From contig CAYWLR010000002.1 in NCBI GenBank assembly GCA_964459465.1, positions 1 to 64,000 on the forward strand: a stretch of DNA of 64,000 bases, given 5' to 3'. The translations under genes were made by a program, and so were the position numbers. This DNA comes from CALAMC01 sp964459465. Its GTDB lineage: Bacteria; Zixibacteria; MSB-5A5; GN15; PGXB01. How positions within the stretch are numbered: position 1 is the first letter of the stretch; each line of letters begins with the position of its first letter. Of the stretch, positions 38,553-47,164 are shown piece after piece. Below the pieces are notes generated by a model that was not told the origin of the DNA, did not search any database, and saw nothing but the letters and a program-made list of their open reading frames with translations.

Positions 38553-39496
38553 TAGCGGTGATCTCCTTTATTAATTAATTTCAAAATATTTTCTTTGTCT
38601 TTGGCAATTTGCCCGACCAGTTCTTCGCGGTCAACGAATTTGATGTTTTCCCGAACGAAAATTCTGGGGTAGCAAATAATTTCGTGGCCATATATATCGC
38701 GGTCAAAATCGAAAATGTTGACTTCCACCGACCGCTTGTTCTCGGGATTGAAATAGTTGGTGCCGATAAACATCATGCCGTTGTACATTTGTCCCTTGTA
38801 CTCCACGCGGCAGGAATAAACCCCGTCAACCGGAAGGAGTTTGCGTTCGTCGCAACGGATGTTAGCCGTCGGATACCCCAGTTCCTTGCCCAAGGCAATA
38901 CCTTTCTCCACGACGCCATAAATGGGATAGGGATGCCCCAGCATGTCGAGCGCCTGGGGAAATTTGCGTTCCGTAATAAGATGCCTTATGCGGGTCGAAG
39001 AAACCGGTCGTCCCTCAATTATGACGGGATTGACAACTTCCAGCTCGAACGCATATTTCCGGCTTAATTCCATCAGGTCGTTGATCGTCCCGGAGCGATT
39101 CTTGCCGAAGGCGTGGTCATATCCGACGATCAGTTTTTTCAGATGCAATTTTTCTACGAGGATTTCACGGGCAAACTGCTCGGCCGACTGGCTCATCAAT
39201 TCCTTATTGAACTTCAAAACCAGCAGACGGCCGTTCATATAATCCGCGAACAACCGCGCCTTTTCTTCCCACACCGTCAAAAGGGGCGGCGGGCTGTCCG
39301 GCGTCACCAGGACTCTCGGATGCGGCTCAAACGTGACGGCCACCGGGTTCAAGCCGGCTTTCTCGGCGCTGGTCATAAGACTTTTCAAAATCGCCTGATG
39401 ACCGACGTGAAGGCCGTCGAACGTTCCCAGTGAAACGACCAGGTTTTCGGAAATAGTGTCAAACTCTTCCAGTCCGTATATTATTTCCAGACTCAA
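38552..39496 (-). CDS. ribF: Bifunctional riboflavin kinase/FAD synthetase
   Basis: 314 residues. Converts riboflavin to FMN and then to FAD. The N-terminal nucleotidyltransferase domain has GTFDGLHVGH (24-33) and SSTRIR. The C-terminal kinase domain starts near residue 190 with GYPTANI near 205 and the GVYSCRV strand. Its first four bases overlap truB. The placement between truB and rpsO is the canonical one. Confidence 0.95.
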   Translation of the reverse strand: MSLEIIYGLEEFDTISENLVVSLGTFDGLHVGHQAILKSLMTSAEKAGLNPVAVTFEPHPRVLVTPDSPPPLLTVWEEKARLFADYMNGRLLVLKFNKELMSQSAEQFAREILVEKLHLKKLIVGYDHAFGKNRSGTINDLMELSRKYAFELEVVNPVIIEGRPVSSTRIRHLITERKFPQALDMLGHPYPIYGVVEKGIALGKELGYPTANIRCDERKLLPVDGVYSCRVEYKGQMYNGMMFIGTNYFNPENKRSVEVNIFDFDRDIYGHEIICYPRIFVRENIKFVDREELVGQIAKDKENILKLINKGDHR

Positions 39497-40431
39497 TTCA
39501 AAACCCTTACATATTTAAAAAATTGATCGCCCTGAAAACTATCATTCAGTTCTATCGAAGCGGCCATGGCCCGTCCAACCGCCATAATTCGTCCCGCCGA
39601 ATCAAGTAGGGCTATCATGTCCTCGCGGTCGAAAACACCTATTATTTCACGTATATCGCGCAATCTCGGCGAACGTCCCGAAATTACCGACGGTGCAAAT
39701 TTCTCATCGACTTTAATGCCCGGGACACCCAGGGCCGTTTCGATCGGGACGATGTACCGCTTGAGGGTTCCCGCCTCACGAAGCAATTGAATCTGCTTGA
39801 GCGTCAGGGCGTCATCAAGACTGAAGCGACCCGATTTCAGGCGGCAGAGATTGGACAGGTATGCCCCGCAGCCGATCTTTTCACCGATGTCATTGGCCAA
39901 AGACCTGATATAGGTTCCCCGGGAACAAGTCACCTCGATCGTCAGAACCGAAAGCGCCGCTTCCAACAATTTAATGTCCGTTATTTCCACCTGTTTTTCC
40001 GGCGTATCGAATATTTCATTTTTGCGGGCCATTTCGTACAATCGGCGCCCACCAACCTTGACGGCCGAATAAGCCGGCACTTTCTGCCGAATGATACCTT
40101 TAAAACCGGCCAGAATTTCCAGAATCTGCCGTTCGGACAGGTCCGGAACCGGTTGCGGCGCCATCAAGTCATCGATGCCTTCGGCGTCCATTGTCCGGGA
40201 AGACCGCCCCAGCGTAATCTCGGCGCGATATACTTTGGTATGATCATCCATGAACTGCGCGATTTTGGTGGCTCGACCCAGACAAATCAACAGCAGACCG
40301 GTCGCCCTGGGGTCGAGCGTTCCGGTATGACCGATTCTTTTTTGCCCGATGGACCGGCGCAGCTGGCCGATGACATCGTGACTGCTCACACCATACGGCT
40401 TATCGCATAAGAGGATTCCGTCGTAACTCAT
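39493..40431 (-). CDS. truB: tRNA pseudouridine(55) synthase
   Basis: 312 residues. Isomerises U55 in the T-loop of tRNAs. The catalytic Asp is in HTGTLDPRATG (Asp 40). The PYGVSSHDV start and the RGTYIRSLANDIGE motif are diagnostic. A C-terminal PUA-like domain covers about 235-305. Overlaps by four bases with both neighbours nrnA and ribF. Confidence 0.95.
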   Translation of the reverse strand: MSYDGILLCDKPYGVSSHDVIGQLRRSIGQKRIGHTGTLDPRATGLLLICLGRATKIAQFMDDHTKVYRAEITLGRSSRTMDAEGIDDLMAPQPVPDLSERQILEILAGFKGIIRQKVPAYSAVKVGGRRLYEMARKNEIFDTPEKQVEITDIKLLEAALSVLTIEVTCSRGTYIRSLANDIGEKIGCGAYLSNLCRLKSGRFSLDDALTLKQIQLLREAGTLKRYIVPIETALGVPGIKVDEKFAPSVISGRSPRLRDIREIIGVFDREDMIALLDSAGRIMAVGRAMAASIELNDSFQGDQFFKYVRVLN

Positions 40432-41399
40432 CCCAGCATCTCCGTAATATCACCCAGCAATCGCAACGCCGCGTCCTTCAGGGGAAGATGGATTTCGCAC
40501 CCGGAAGCATTGGCATGTCCCCCTCCATTGTACTTATGGGCCAGGACGGATACGTCGTAGCCGACGCGCGAGCGAAGTGATATCTTTGTCAGACCCGGCT
40601 TTTTCTCTTTCAGTAATCCGCCGATCAACGTCCGTTCTCCATACAGGGTATAATCGACCAGCCCTTCGATTTCATCCCAGCCCGAGCCGCTGTCCCTGAT
40701 TTTAGCTTCGGTCAAATACATCAGACACACCCGATCGTCGGCATGATATTCCATATCACTCAATAAAAGTCCGGTCAGTTTGAGTGTCGATGGTTTAAGC
40801 GAAAAATAAACGCGGTCACAAATCGTTCTCGGATCGGCGCCCAATTCTATCAATCGTCCCGCAATTTCCATTGTCCGACGGGTCGTGGAATTGAAACGAA
40901 ATCGTCCGGTATCGGTTAAAATAGCGGTATATAATTGCGTCGCGCCCTCACCGTCCGGAAGATAATTGATTTTTTCGAATATTTCAAAGACCATCTCCCC
41001 AACCGATGATGCATCCACATTCTGCCAGGCGACATCGCCGTAACCGGTGTTATCCGGATGATGGTCAATATTAATAACCTTCGCATCGGAAGTATACAGG
41101 CGGGACAGGCTCCCGGCCCGGGACGGTTTCGAGCATTCCAGATAAATGACCAAGTCGTGCACGTCAGTGACGTTTTCGGGTTCGACGATATGTTCGATAT
41201 CGGGCAAAAACAGGTATTTGTATGGTATCGCCCCGCTGCGAATTACCGTCACGGTTTTACCCAGCGACAGAAGCCAGCGGCGGACGGCCAGCATCGTGCC
41301 CAGCGAATCCCCGTCGGGATCGTTATGGCCGCAGACGAGCACTCGTTGCGAGCCCGAAACCAACCGGACGATATCGTTATGAATCACGTTTGGGCTCAT
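40428..41399 (-). CDS. nrnA: DHH-family oligoribonuclease/pAp phosphatase (NrnA type)
   Basis: 323 residues. Degrades short oligoribonucleotides and removes the 3'-phosphate of pAp. The DHH domain has HNDPDGDS (25-32) and NIDHHPDN near 108. The DHHA1 domain ends with GGGHANASG near 293. It overlaps rbfA by 23 bases. Its position between rbfA and truB is common in bacteria outside Proteobacteria. Confidence 0.93.
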   Translation of the reverse strand: MSPNVIHNDIVRLVSGSQRVLVCGHNDPDGDSLGTMLAVRRWLLSLGKTVTVIRSGAIPYKYLFLPDIEHIVEPENVTDVHDLVIYLECSKPSRAGSLSRLYTSDAKVINIDHHPDNTGYGDVAWQNVDASSVGEMVFEIFEKINYLPDGEGATQLYTAILTDTGRFRFNSTTRRTMEIAGRLIELGADPRTICDRVYFSLKPSTLKLTGLLLSDMEYHADDRVCLMYLTEAKIRDSGSGWDEIEGLVDYTLYGERTLIGGLLKEKKPGLTKISLRSRVGYDVSVLAHKYNGGGHANASGCEIHLPLKDAALRLLGDITEMLG

Positions 41400-41751
41400 T
41401 GTTTGTTCCGCCGGTCAGATCGCCCAGAATTCGAGTAATACGGTCCCCCCGCTCAATGGACGGGTCGAATTCAAAGGTGATCTCGGGAATGAACTTGATT
41501 TTGAGCAGCCGCCCCAGTTGTGCCTGGATTCTCTTCCTGTTCCGGTCCAGATACCCGGCCGCTTCACTCTTGTCTTTATCCGAACCGAGTACCGAGTACA
41601 ATATTTTGGCAAACTTCAAATCCTCGGTTATTTCGACTTCGGTGAAAGTGACCATCCCGCGCAAACTCAACAGACACTCCTCGGCCAATAGCTCGCGTAC
41701 GTCGCGCAGCATTTGGGAACGGACCCGATCCGACCTTTTATAACTACGCAT
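41377..41751 (-). CDS. rbfA: Ribosome-binding factor A
   Basis: 124 residues. Assists late maturation of the 16S rRNA 5' end in the small subunit. KH-like fold: an N-terminal RSDRVRSQMLRDVRELL, the VTFTEVEITEDLKFAKILYS strand pair, and a conserved LLKIKFIPEITFEFD near residue 90. It begins two bases after ylxP. Confidence 0.93.
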   Translation of the reverse strand: MRSYKRSDRVRSQMLRDVRELLAEECLLSLRGMVTFTEVEITEDLKFAKILYSVLGSDKDKSEAAGYLDRNRKRIQAQLGRLLKIKFIPEITFEFDPSIERGDRITRILGDLTGGTNNEPKRDS

Positions 41752-41753
41752 GA

Positions 41754-42035
41754 TTACAGTACCTCGACCCGATAATCAATCAGGACAACCTCGGAATACT
41801 GTTCGATGGCCGCCACCAGTTTGGCGATAACCTGTTCGCAGAAAATTTTCTCATTACTTACAACCGCCGCCCCGATGCGTGCCATTCTCGAATTGTCATT
41901 ATAATCAACCTCGGCTACGGATACGTTAAATTTGCTTTGCAGTCGCGCAATCAGGGGTTTGATAATATGCCGCTTTTCCTTTAAGGAAAGAATACCCGGG
42001 AGCTTCAAATCCACTTCTACCGTCGCAATAACCAC
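41754..42035 (-). CDS. ylxP: YlxP-like DUF503 protein
   Basis: 93 residues, DUF503. Typical opening LKLPGILSLKEKRHIIKPL and the FNVSVAEVDYNDN motif. The family sits between infB and rbfA in many bacteria and is thought to have a role around the ribosome, unproven. 12 bases separate it from infB. Confidence 0.92.
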   Translation of the reverse strand: MVIATVEVDLKLPGILSLKEKRHIIKPLIARLQSKFNVSVAEVDYNDNSRMARIGAAVVSNEKIFCEQVIAKLVAAIEQYSEVVLIDYRVEVL

Positions 42036-42047
42036 TGCACTCGTTCA

Positions 42048-44330
42048 CTAACTTAATTTGCGGGCCGTTTCTATCAGCCGGAAAACTTCAATCTTATCGC
42101 CGACCTTAATATCATTAAAATTCTCGATGCCGATTCCGCATTCAAAACCACTGGCCACTTCCCTGGCGTCATCCTTGAATCGTTTCAGGGAATTAAGCTT
42201 TCCGGTATAAATGATACGCCCATCTCGAACGATATGGACGCTGTCGGTGCGGTGTATCGTCCCTTCCTTGACAAAGCACCCGGCGATGACCCCCACCTTC
42301 GGAACCCTAAAAACCTGTCGCACTTCTGCAACACCGGCGTATTCTTCCTTGACCTCCGGCGCCAGCATGCCTTCCAGAGCCTTACGGACGTCGCTTTCAA
42401 CCTCATAAATTATATTGTACTGACGAATATCGACTTTTTCGCGCGCCGCCGTTTCACGGGCCCGCGACTCCACCGACGTATTGAATCCGATGATGATGGC
42501 ATCGGAGGCCGCCGCCAGCAGCACATCGGATTCGCTGACCGCCCCAACGCCTTTGCGTATCACCAAGGTTCGGACTTCATCGGTGGCGATTTTGCTCAAC
42601 GTATCCGACAGCACTTCCGCCGAACCGTCCACATCGGCCTTAATCACCAGCCGTAATTCACGGACCTGACCATCCTTGATTTGTTCATATATTTTTTCAA
42701 GCGTGGCCCGGCCAAAACCCCGGCGGATCTCATGCTCCCTTTTCAACTGGGTTCTCTTGTTGGCAATTTCGCGGGCTTCCTGGTCATCGCTGACGACCAT
42801 GAAACTGTCTCCGGCCTGGGGAACCCCATTGAGACCGGTAATTCTCACGGGCACTGACGGTCCGGCTTCGGTTAATTGAACCTCGCCGCTGGATATCATA
42901 TTTCTGACACGGCCATAACAATTCCCGGCAACGATGGGATCGCTGATACTCACTGTCCCACGCTGTATAATAACGGTACTTACCGGGCCGCGACCTTTCT
43001 CCAGTTTGGCCTCGATAACCGTCCCCTGACCGCGAATTGAGGGGTCGGCCTGAAGATTCAGAATTTCGGACTGAAGCAAAATCATTTCCAGCAAGGTATC
43101 CACGCCTTCCCCCGATTTGGCGGATACAGGCACCATGACAACCTTGCCGCCCCAATCTTCGGCCAGAAGTTTATGATCGGCAAGCTGCTGTTTTATCCGA
43201 TCGGGATTGGCCGTAGGCTTATCTATTTTATTAATGGCCACTATAATCGGCACGTTGGCGGCACGCGCATGGTCAATGGCTTCAATCGTCTGCGGCATCA
43301 CGCCGTCATCGGCGGCCACAACCAGCACGACCAGGTCGGTAATCTGGGCGCCGCGCGCCCGCATGGCCGTAAATGCCTCATGGCCCGGCGTATCGATGAA
43401 AGTTATATTGCCACTCGAAGACCGCACCTGGTAGGCGCCGATATGCTGGGTAATCGCACCGGCTTCATGGGCCACGACGTTGGTTTTTCGGATATAATCG
43501 AGCAACGATGTCTTGCCGTGGTCAACGTGTCCCATGACCGTCACGACCGGCGCACGATGTTCGAGATTTTCTTCGATTTCATCTTCCAGAGCCTCTTCGC
43601 CGACTTCTTCTTTGACGGTAACACTAAAACCGCACTCCAGAGCGAGTGTTTCAATCGTGTCCATGTCAAGGCGCTGGTTTATTGAGGCCATCATCCCCAG
43701 CTTAAAGCAAGCGGCAATCAGTTCGGCCGGTTTCATATCCATGGTCCGGGCCAGTTCCGCCACCGTCATAAATTCATTAACCTCAATGGCATGCTCATCA
43801 ACCTCGACTTCCACACCATCCACACCGGGCCGCCTTTTAAATTTACGGACCTTCTTGCCGCCGCCGCCCATGGTTGCCATCGTAGCCCGGAAACTTTTAA
43901 CAACCGCTTTCTGGTCAACTTTTCGAGCCTCACGGCCTTTTTTCCGCCGATCCTGTCTCCGTCTGGCCCGGTCCGATTTTTTGATCGGTACCAGTTTGGG
44001 TTCAGTCGGAACCTCTACGGCCGGTGGCTTCGGTACTTCCGGTTCACCTTTGGTTACCGGTGTCGCGTTTGAAGTTTGCGCCGTCATTTCTCCATCTGGA
44101 CGCGGCTTCGGTTTGGGCCTTAGTTTGGCTTTCTGTTTTTGTATAATGTCTTTTTTAACGGCTTCTTTTTCATCCTCGAATTTTTTCGCAAGCGCCGCCT
44201 CCATCTCCGGAGTCGCCACCGACATGTGCGATTTGAGTTCGAACTTTAAATCGCGAAGAATCGTCAGAAGGGCATTCGATGATAAATTATATTCCTTTGC
44301 CAGTTCATATATGCGTTTATTATTCGCCAC
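42048..44330 (-). CDS. infB: Translation initiation factor IF-2
   Basis: 760 residues. GTPase that brings initiator tRNA to the 30S subunit and promotes subunit joining. An N-terminal IF2_N helix bundle (RIYELAKEYNLSSNALL), a basic linker (about 55-170), a second IF2_N near 185, then the G domain with GHVDHGKTSL (about 268), DTPGHEAF and NKIDK. Domain II, the IF-2 core (IIKADVDGSAEVL) and the C-terminal fMet-tRNA-binding domain follow. The linker is short compared with enteric IF-2. No YlxR or ribosomal-L7Ae-like gene lies between nusA and infB, where many bacteria have one. Confidence 0.96.
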   Translation of the reverse strand: MANNKRIYELAKEYNLSSNALLTILRDLKFELKSHMSVATPEMEAALAKKFEDEKEAVKKDIIQKQKAKLRPKPKPRPDGEMTAQTSNATPVTKGEPEVPKPPAVEVPTEPKLVPIKKSDRARRRQDRRKKGREARKVDQKAVVKSFRATMATMGGGGKKVRKFKRRPGVDGVEVEVDEHAIEVNEFMTVAELARTMDMKPAELIAACFKLGMMASINQRLDMDTIETLALECGFSVTVKEEVGEEALEDEIEENLEHRAPVVTVMGHVDHGKTSLLDYIRKTNVVAHEAGAITQHIGAYQVRSSSGNITFIDTPGHEAFTAMRARGAQITDLVVLVVAADDGVMPQTIEAIDHARAANVPIIVAINKIDKPTANPDRIKQQLADHKLLAEDWGGKVVMVPVSAKSGEGVDTLLEMILLQSEILNLQADPSIRGQGTVIEAKLEKGRGPVSTVIIQRGTVSISDPIVAGNCYGRVRNMISSGEVQLTEAGPSVPVRITGLNGVPQAGDSFMVVSDDQEAREIANKRTQLKREHEIRRGFGRATLEKIYEQIKDGQVRELRLVIKADVDGSAEVLSDTLSKIATDEVRTLVIRKGVGAVSESDVLLAAASDAIIIGFNTSVESRARETAAREKVDIRQYNIIYEVESDVRKALEGMLAPEVKEEYAGVAEVRQVFRVPKVGVIAGCFVKEGTIHRTDSVHIVRDGRIIYTGKLNSLKRFKDDAREVASGFECGIGIENFNDIKVGDKIEVFRLIETARKLS

Positions 44331-44359
44331 TCAACTTACCTCCATGCCCTCTGGACATA

Positions 44360-45772
44360 TTAAGAAATCTTCTCGTCTTTATTGACCGCTTCGGAATCCT
44401 CTGGATGACTATCGTCGCCATCATCCGGTTCAAAAAGATGATCACCGGTAGCCGAGGTCGCTTCCTTCGGGGCTTCCTTTTCTTCAGCTTCCTTACGAGC
44501 CTTATCCTTTTCCCTTTTGGCAGTCAATTCTTCGAGGAAAACGGCGGCTTTCTCCAGCAGTGTCTCGGCCGTTTTCTGCCCGATGCCGTCTATCTTAACC
44601 AGTTGCTCAAGCGAGCTTTTGGCCAGCTTTTGCAGGGTATTAATGCCGGCTTCCACCAGCCGTTCTTCGGTCTTGGCACCGATACCCTCGAGATGACCGA
44701 CCGGAACCATCTCCTCGGCCTCGCGATGCTTCATCTCGTTGTATTCGGTTTCGCTCATGATGTTTATTTTCCATCCGGTCAGCTTCGAAGCCAATCGGGC
44801 GTTTTGTCCGGCCTTGCCTATCGCCAGCGACAGCTTATCATCCTCAACCGCCACTGTCATAGCCTGCTCGTCGTCGCTGACTTCGATTTCAACCACCTTG
44901 GCCGGGGCCAGACTGCGGGTCACGAAAACTTCCGGGTTGGAGCTGAAGGGAATAATGTCGATACGTTCATTGTTGAGCTCCCTGACAATCGTTTGCACCC
45001 GGACGCCCTTGATGCCAACGCAGGCTCCGACCGGGTCGATTCGTTCGTCGGCCGAATATACGGCCACTTTGGCTCTTTCTCCGGGTTCGCGGGCGATGGC
45101 CTTGATTTCAATCACTTTCTCGAATATTTCCGGGACTTCCAGTTCAAACAGGCAACGCACAAAATTCTCGCTGACTCGCGATAAAATAATCTGCGGCCCG
45201 CTGAATGATTTCTGGACGTCAAGAATGAGAGCTCGAATGCGGTCACCCTGACGGTATTTCTCGCGGGGAATCTGCTCTTTGCTCGGCATGAAGGCCTCGG
45301 CTTTGCCCAGATTCACGATCACGTTGCCCTTATCCACCTGCTGAACGGTCCCGGATACCAGTTGCCCGACCCGGGAAATATACTCATCATAAACCTTTTC
45401 GCGTTCGGCTTCACGGACTTTTTGAATAAGAACCTGTTTGGCTGTTAAAATGGCATTGCGTCCGAATTCTTCATCGACTTCAAGGAAGATTTCCATTTCA
45501 TCGCCCAGCTCCGCCGTTTCATCAAATTCACGAGCATTCTCGAGTTTGATTTCGGTCAGGTCGTCCTTGACTTCCTCAACCACCTTTTTGAGTGCAATCA
45601 TGACAATTTCGCCGGTTTTACGAATCAGCTTGAAACTCAAATTTGTGGCTTCGGGATAGCGCTTCTGGGCGGCCGCCAACAGGCTTTCCTCAACTTTGGA
45701 GATAACCGTATCCAGATCGATATTTTTTTCCCGGGCAATCAGAGCCAGCGCTTCTATTATATCATAGGCCAT
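44360..45772 (-). CDS. nusA: Transcription termination/antitermination factor NusA
   Basis: 470 residues. Binds RNA polymerase and nascent RNA to modulate pausing and termination. An N-terminal polymerase-binding domain (MAYDIIEALALIAREKNIDL), an S1 domain (about 130-200), two KH domains (about 205-345, with IGKAGQNARLASKLTGWKI), then a pair of helix-hairpin-helix units (about 372-425) and an acidic, probably disordered tail of about 45 residues. The extra HhH tail is found in some phyla in place of the enteric AR2 domain. rimP is 15 bases upstream. Confidence 0.96.
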   Translation of the reverse strand: MAYDIIEALALIAREKNIDLDTVISKVEESLLAAAQKRYPEATNLSFKLIRKTGEIVMIALKKVVEEVKDDLTEIKLENAREFDETAELGDEMEIFLEVDEEFGRNAILTAKQVLIQKVREAEREKVYDEYISRVGQLVSGTVQQVDKGNVIVNLGKAEAFMPSKEQIPREKYRQGDRIRALILDVQKSFSGPQIILSRVSENFVRCLFELEVPEIFEKVIEIKAIAREPGERAKVAVYSADERIDPVGACVGIKGVRVQTIVRELNNERIDIIPFSSNPEVFVTRSLAPAKVVEIEVSDDEQAMTVAVEDDKLSLAIGKAGQNARLASKLTGWKINIMSETEYNEMKHREAEEMVPVGHLEGIGAKTEERLVEAGINTLQKLAKSSLEQLVKIDGIGQKTAETLLEKAAVFLEELTAKREKDKARKEAEEKEAPKEATSATGDHLFEPDDGDDSHPEDSEAVNKDEKIS

Positions 45773-45787
45773 TTAATCAATTCTCCG

Positions 45788-46279
45788 TTAAATGACAATT
45801 TTCCCCTGTTTTATTGCCGCCAGCGGCAGTTTGATGATTTCCTCATCCACGTTCACTTCAATGTTTTCTTCGCCTGCCGCTGCCAGTATTCCGGTTATTT
45901 CCGGGCTGGCATCCTTGAACTGGACAATTATCCGGTCACCGATGCGGCGCGCGAAATCACGGGCGTTAACCAGCGGGCGGTCCAATCCCGGCGACGAAAT
46001 CTCCACGACATACGGCCCATCGAAAACATTCTCGTTTTCAAGCACCGGTTCTATCAGCCGCGACAACCGGGCGCAATCATCGATCGTAATGCCATCCGGC
46101 GAATAGGCAAATAGCTGCAGCCGACTGGTCTGCTTGAAACGTCCCAGTTTCACGTCCACCAGTTCAAAACCCTCGCGACCAACTATCGGTTCAATCAATT
46201 TTTCGATGGCCTTCTTATCCAACACGTTTTTTACCCAAAATAATAAACACCCCTTCGGGGTAACCTGATAAGATAACAA
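45788..46279 (-). CDS. rimP: Ribosome maturation factor RimP
   Basis: Up to 163 residues; the family-conserved part begins about codon 20 (LDKKAIEKLIEPIV), so the true start may be the GTG codon just before it rather than the TTG at 46279. Needed for 30S maturation. The central VVEISSPGLDRPL motif and the N-terminal ...EGFELVDVKLGR are typical. It heads the rimP-nusA-infB operon. About 270 bases separate it from cysE. Confidence 0.92.
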   Translation of the reverse strand: MLSYQVTPKGCLLFWVKNVLDKKAIEKLIEPIVGREGFELVDVKLGRFKQTSRLQLFAYSPDGITIDDCARLSRLIEPVLENENVFDGPYVVEISSPGLDRPLVNARDFARRIGDRIIVQFKDASPEITGILAAAGEENIEVNVDEEIIKLPLAAIKQGKIVI

Positions 46280-46547
46280 TTCTCAATCTTTTAGCAACTT
46301 TTTTATGAATATCCACACCAATATTTTAACGTGCTTCAAAGTCTTCAACATCCCAATTCGGTCTCGTCTTCCCCCATTTGATTCAGCCTATCGGGCGCTT
46401 ATTACCCAAGAATATGCGACCCGGCCAAAAATCGCGCATAATTCACCGCGCTCCGTCAATGTAAGCCCTTCAAACTTGCGGTAAATTACTAAATTTATAT
46501 GGAGATATGAAAATGTCAATTAAAAAGGATGGGAAGACCGCAAGGGA

Positions 46548-47120
46548 TTAATAGATCTGTTCGCGGGTCACTTTGGTTGTTTCCGGCTTCATGTGAACCG
46601 CCATACCGTCTTTTCGGGTAATATAGCCCGGCGTCCCGACCACGGTGCAGTTATCGGGAATATCGACCATATACAAAAAGGTATTGGCTCCGATTCTGAC
46701 ATTGCTGCCGATAGTCAAGGGTCCCAGAATAATGGCCCCGGTGCCTATTATGACATTGTTGCCCACGGTCGGATGACGTTTTCCCTTATGGTGCCCGGTG
46801 CCGCCGAGGGTGACATTGTGGAAAATTGTGCAGTTATCGCCGATCTGGGCGGTTTCACCGATGACAATCCCGGCTCCGTGGTCGATAAAAAAGCCGCGTC
46901 CGATCCTGGCCCCCGGATGAATTTCCACTCCAGTCAGAAATCGGGAGATTTGAGAAATCAGTCGGGGAAAAAAAGGCAGGCCGATTTTATACAAAGGGTG
47001 CACAAAACGGTGTATCAAAGTGGCATGGAAGCCGGGATACAGCAAAAATTCGATATTTTTGGCCGCCGGATCATTGCGATAAATCGCCCTGATGTCTGCT
47101 ATGATAGTGTCAAATATCAT
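46548..47120 (-). CDS. cysE: Serine O-acetyltransferase (CysE/EpsC)
   Basis: 190 residues, the short form found in many bacteria. Transfers acetyl from acetyl-CoA to serine, the first step of cysteine synthesis. An N-terminal helical part is followed by a left-handed beta-helix of hexapeptide repeats from about residue 70 (IHPGARIGRGFFIDHGAG), with the catalytic His in DHGAG and the loop TLGGTGHHKGKRHPT. The C-terminal tail is short. The nearby cysteine desulfurase and mnmA use the cysteine made by this pathway, although they are separate units. Confidence 0.93.
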   Translation of the reverse strand: MIFDTIIADIRAIYRNDPAAKNIEFLLYPGFHATLIHRFVHPLYKIGLPFFPRLISQISRFLTGVEIHPGARIGRGFFIDHGAGIVIGETAQIGDNCTIFHNVTLGGTGHHKGKRHPTVGNNVIIGTGAIILGPLTIGSNVRIGANTFLYMVDIPDNCTVVGTPGYITRKDGMAVHMKPETTKVTREQIY

Positions 47121-47164
47121 GTTTATATAGATACGTATCGGCCAAGAAACCGTGAGTATTTATA

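Noticed and set aside
46507..46551. 14-codon frame with an upstream GGAG between rimP and cysE
   Set aside because: Too short, antisense to the cysE 3' end, no leader-peptide codon pattern or hairpin to suggest attenuation.
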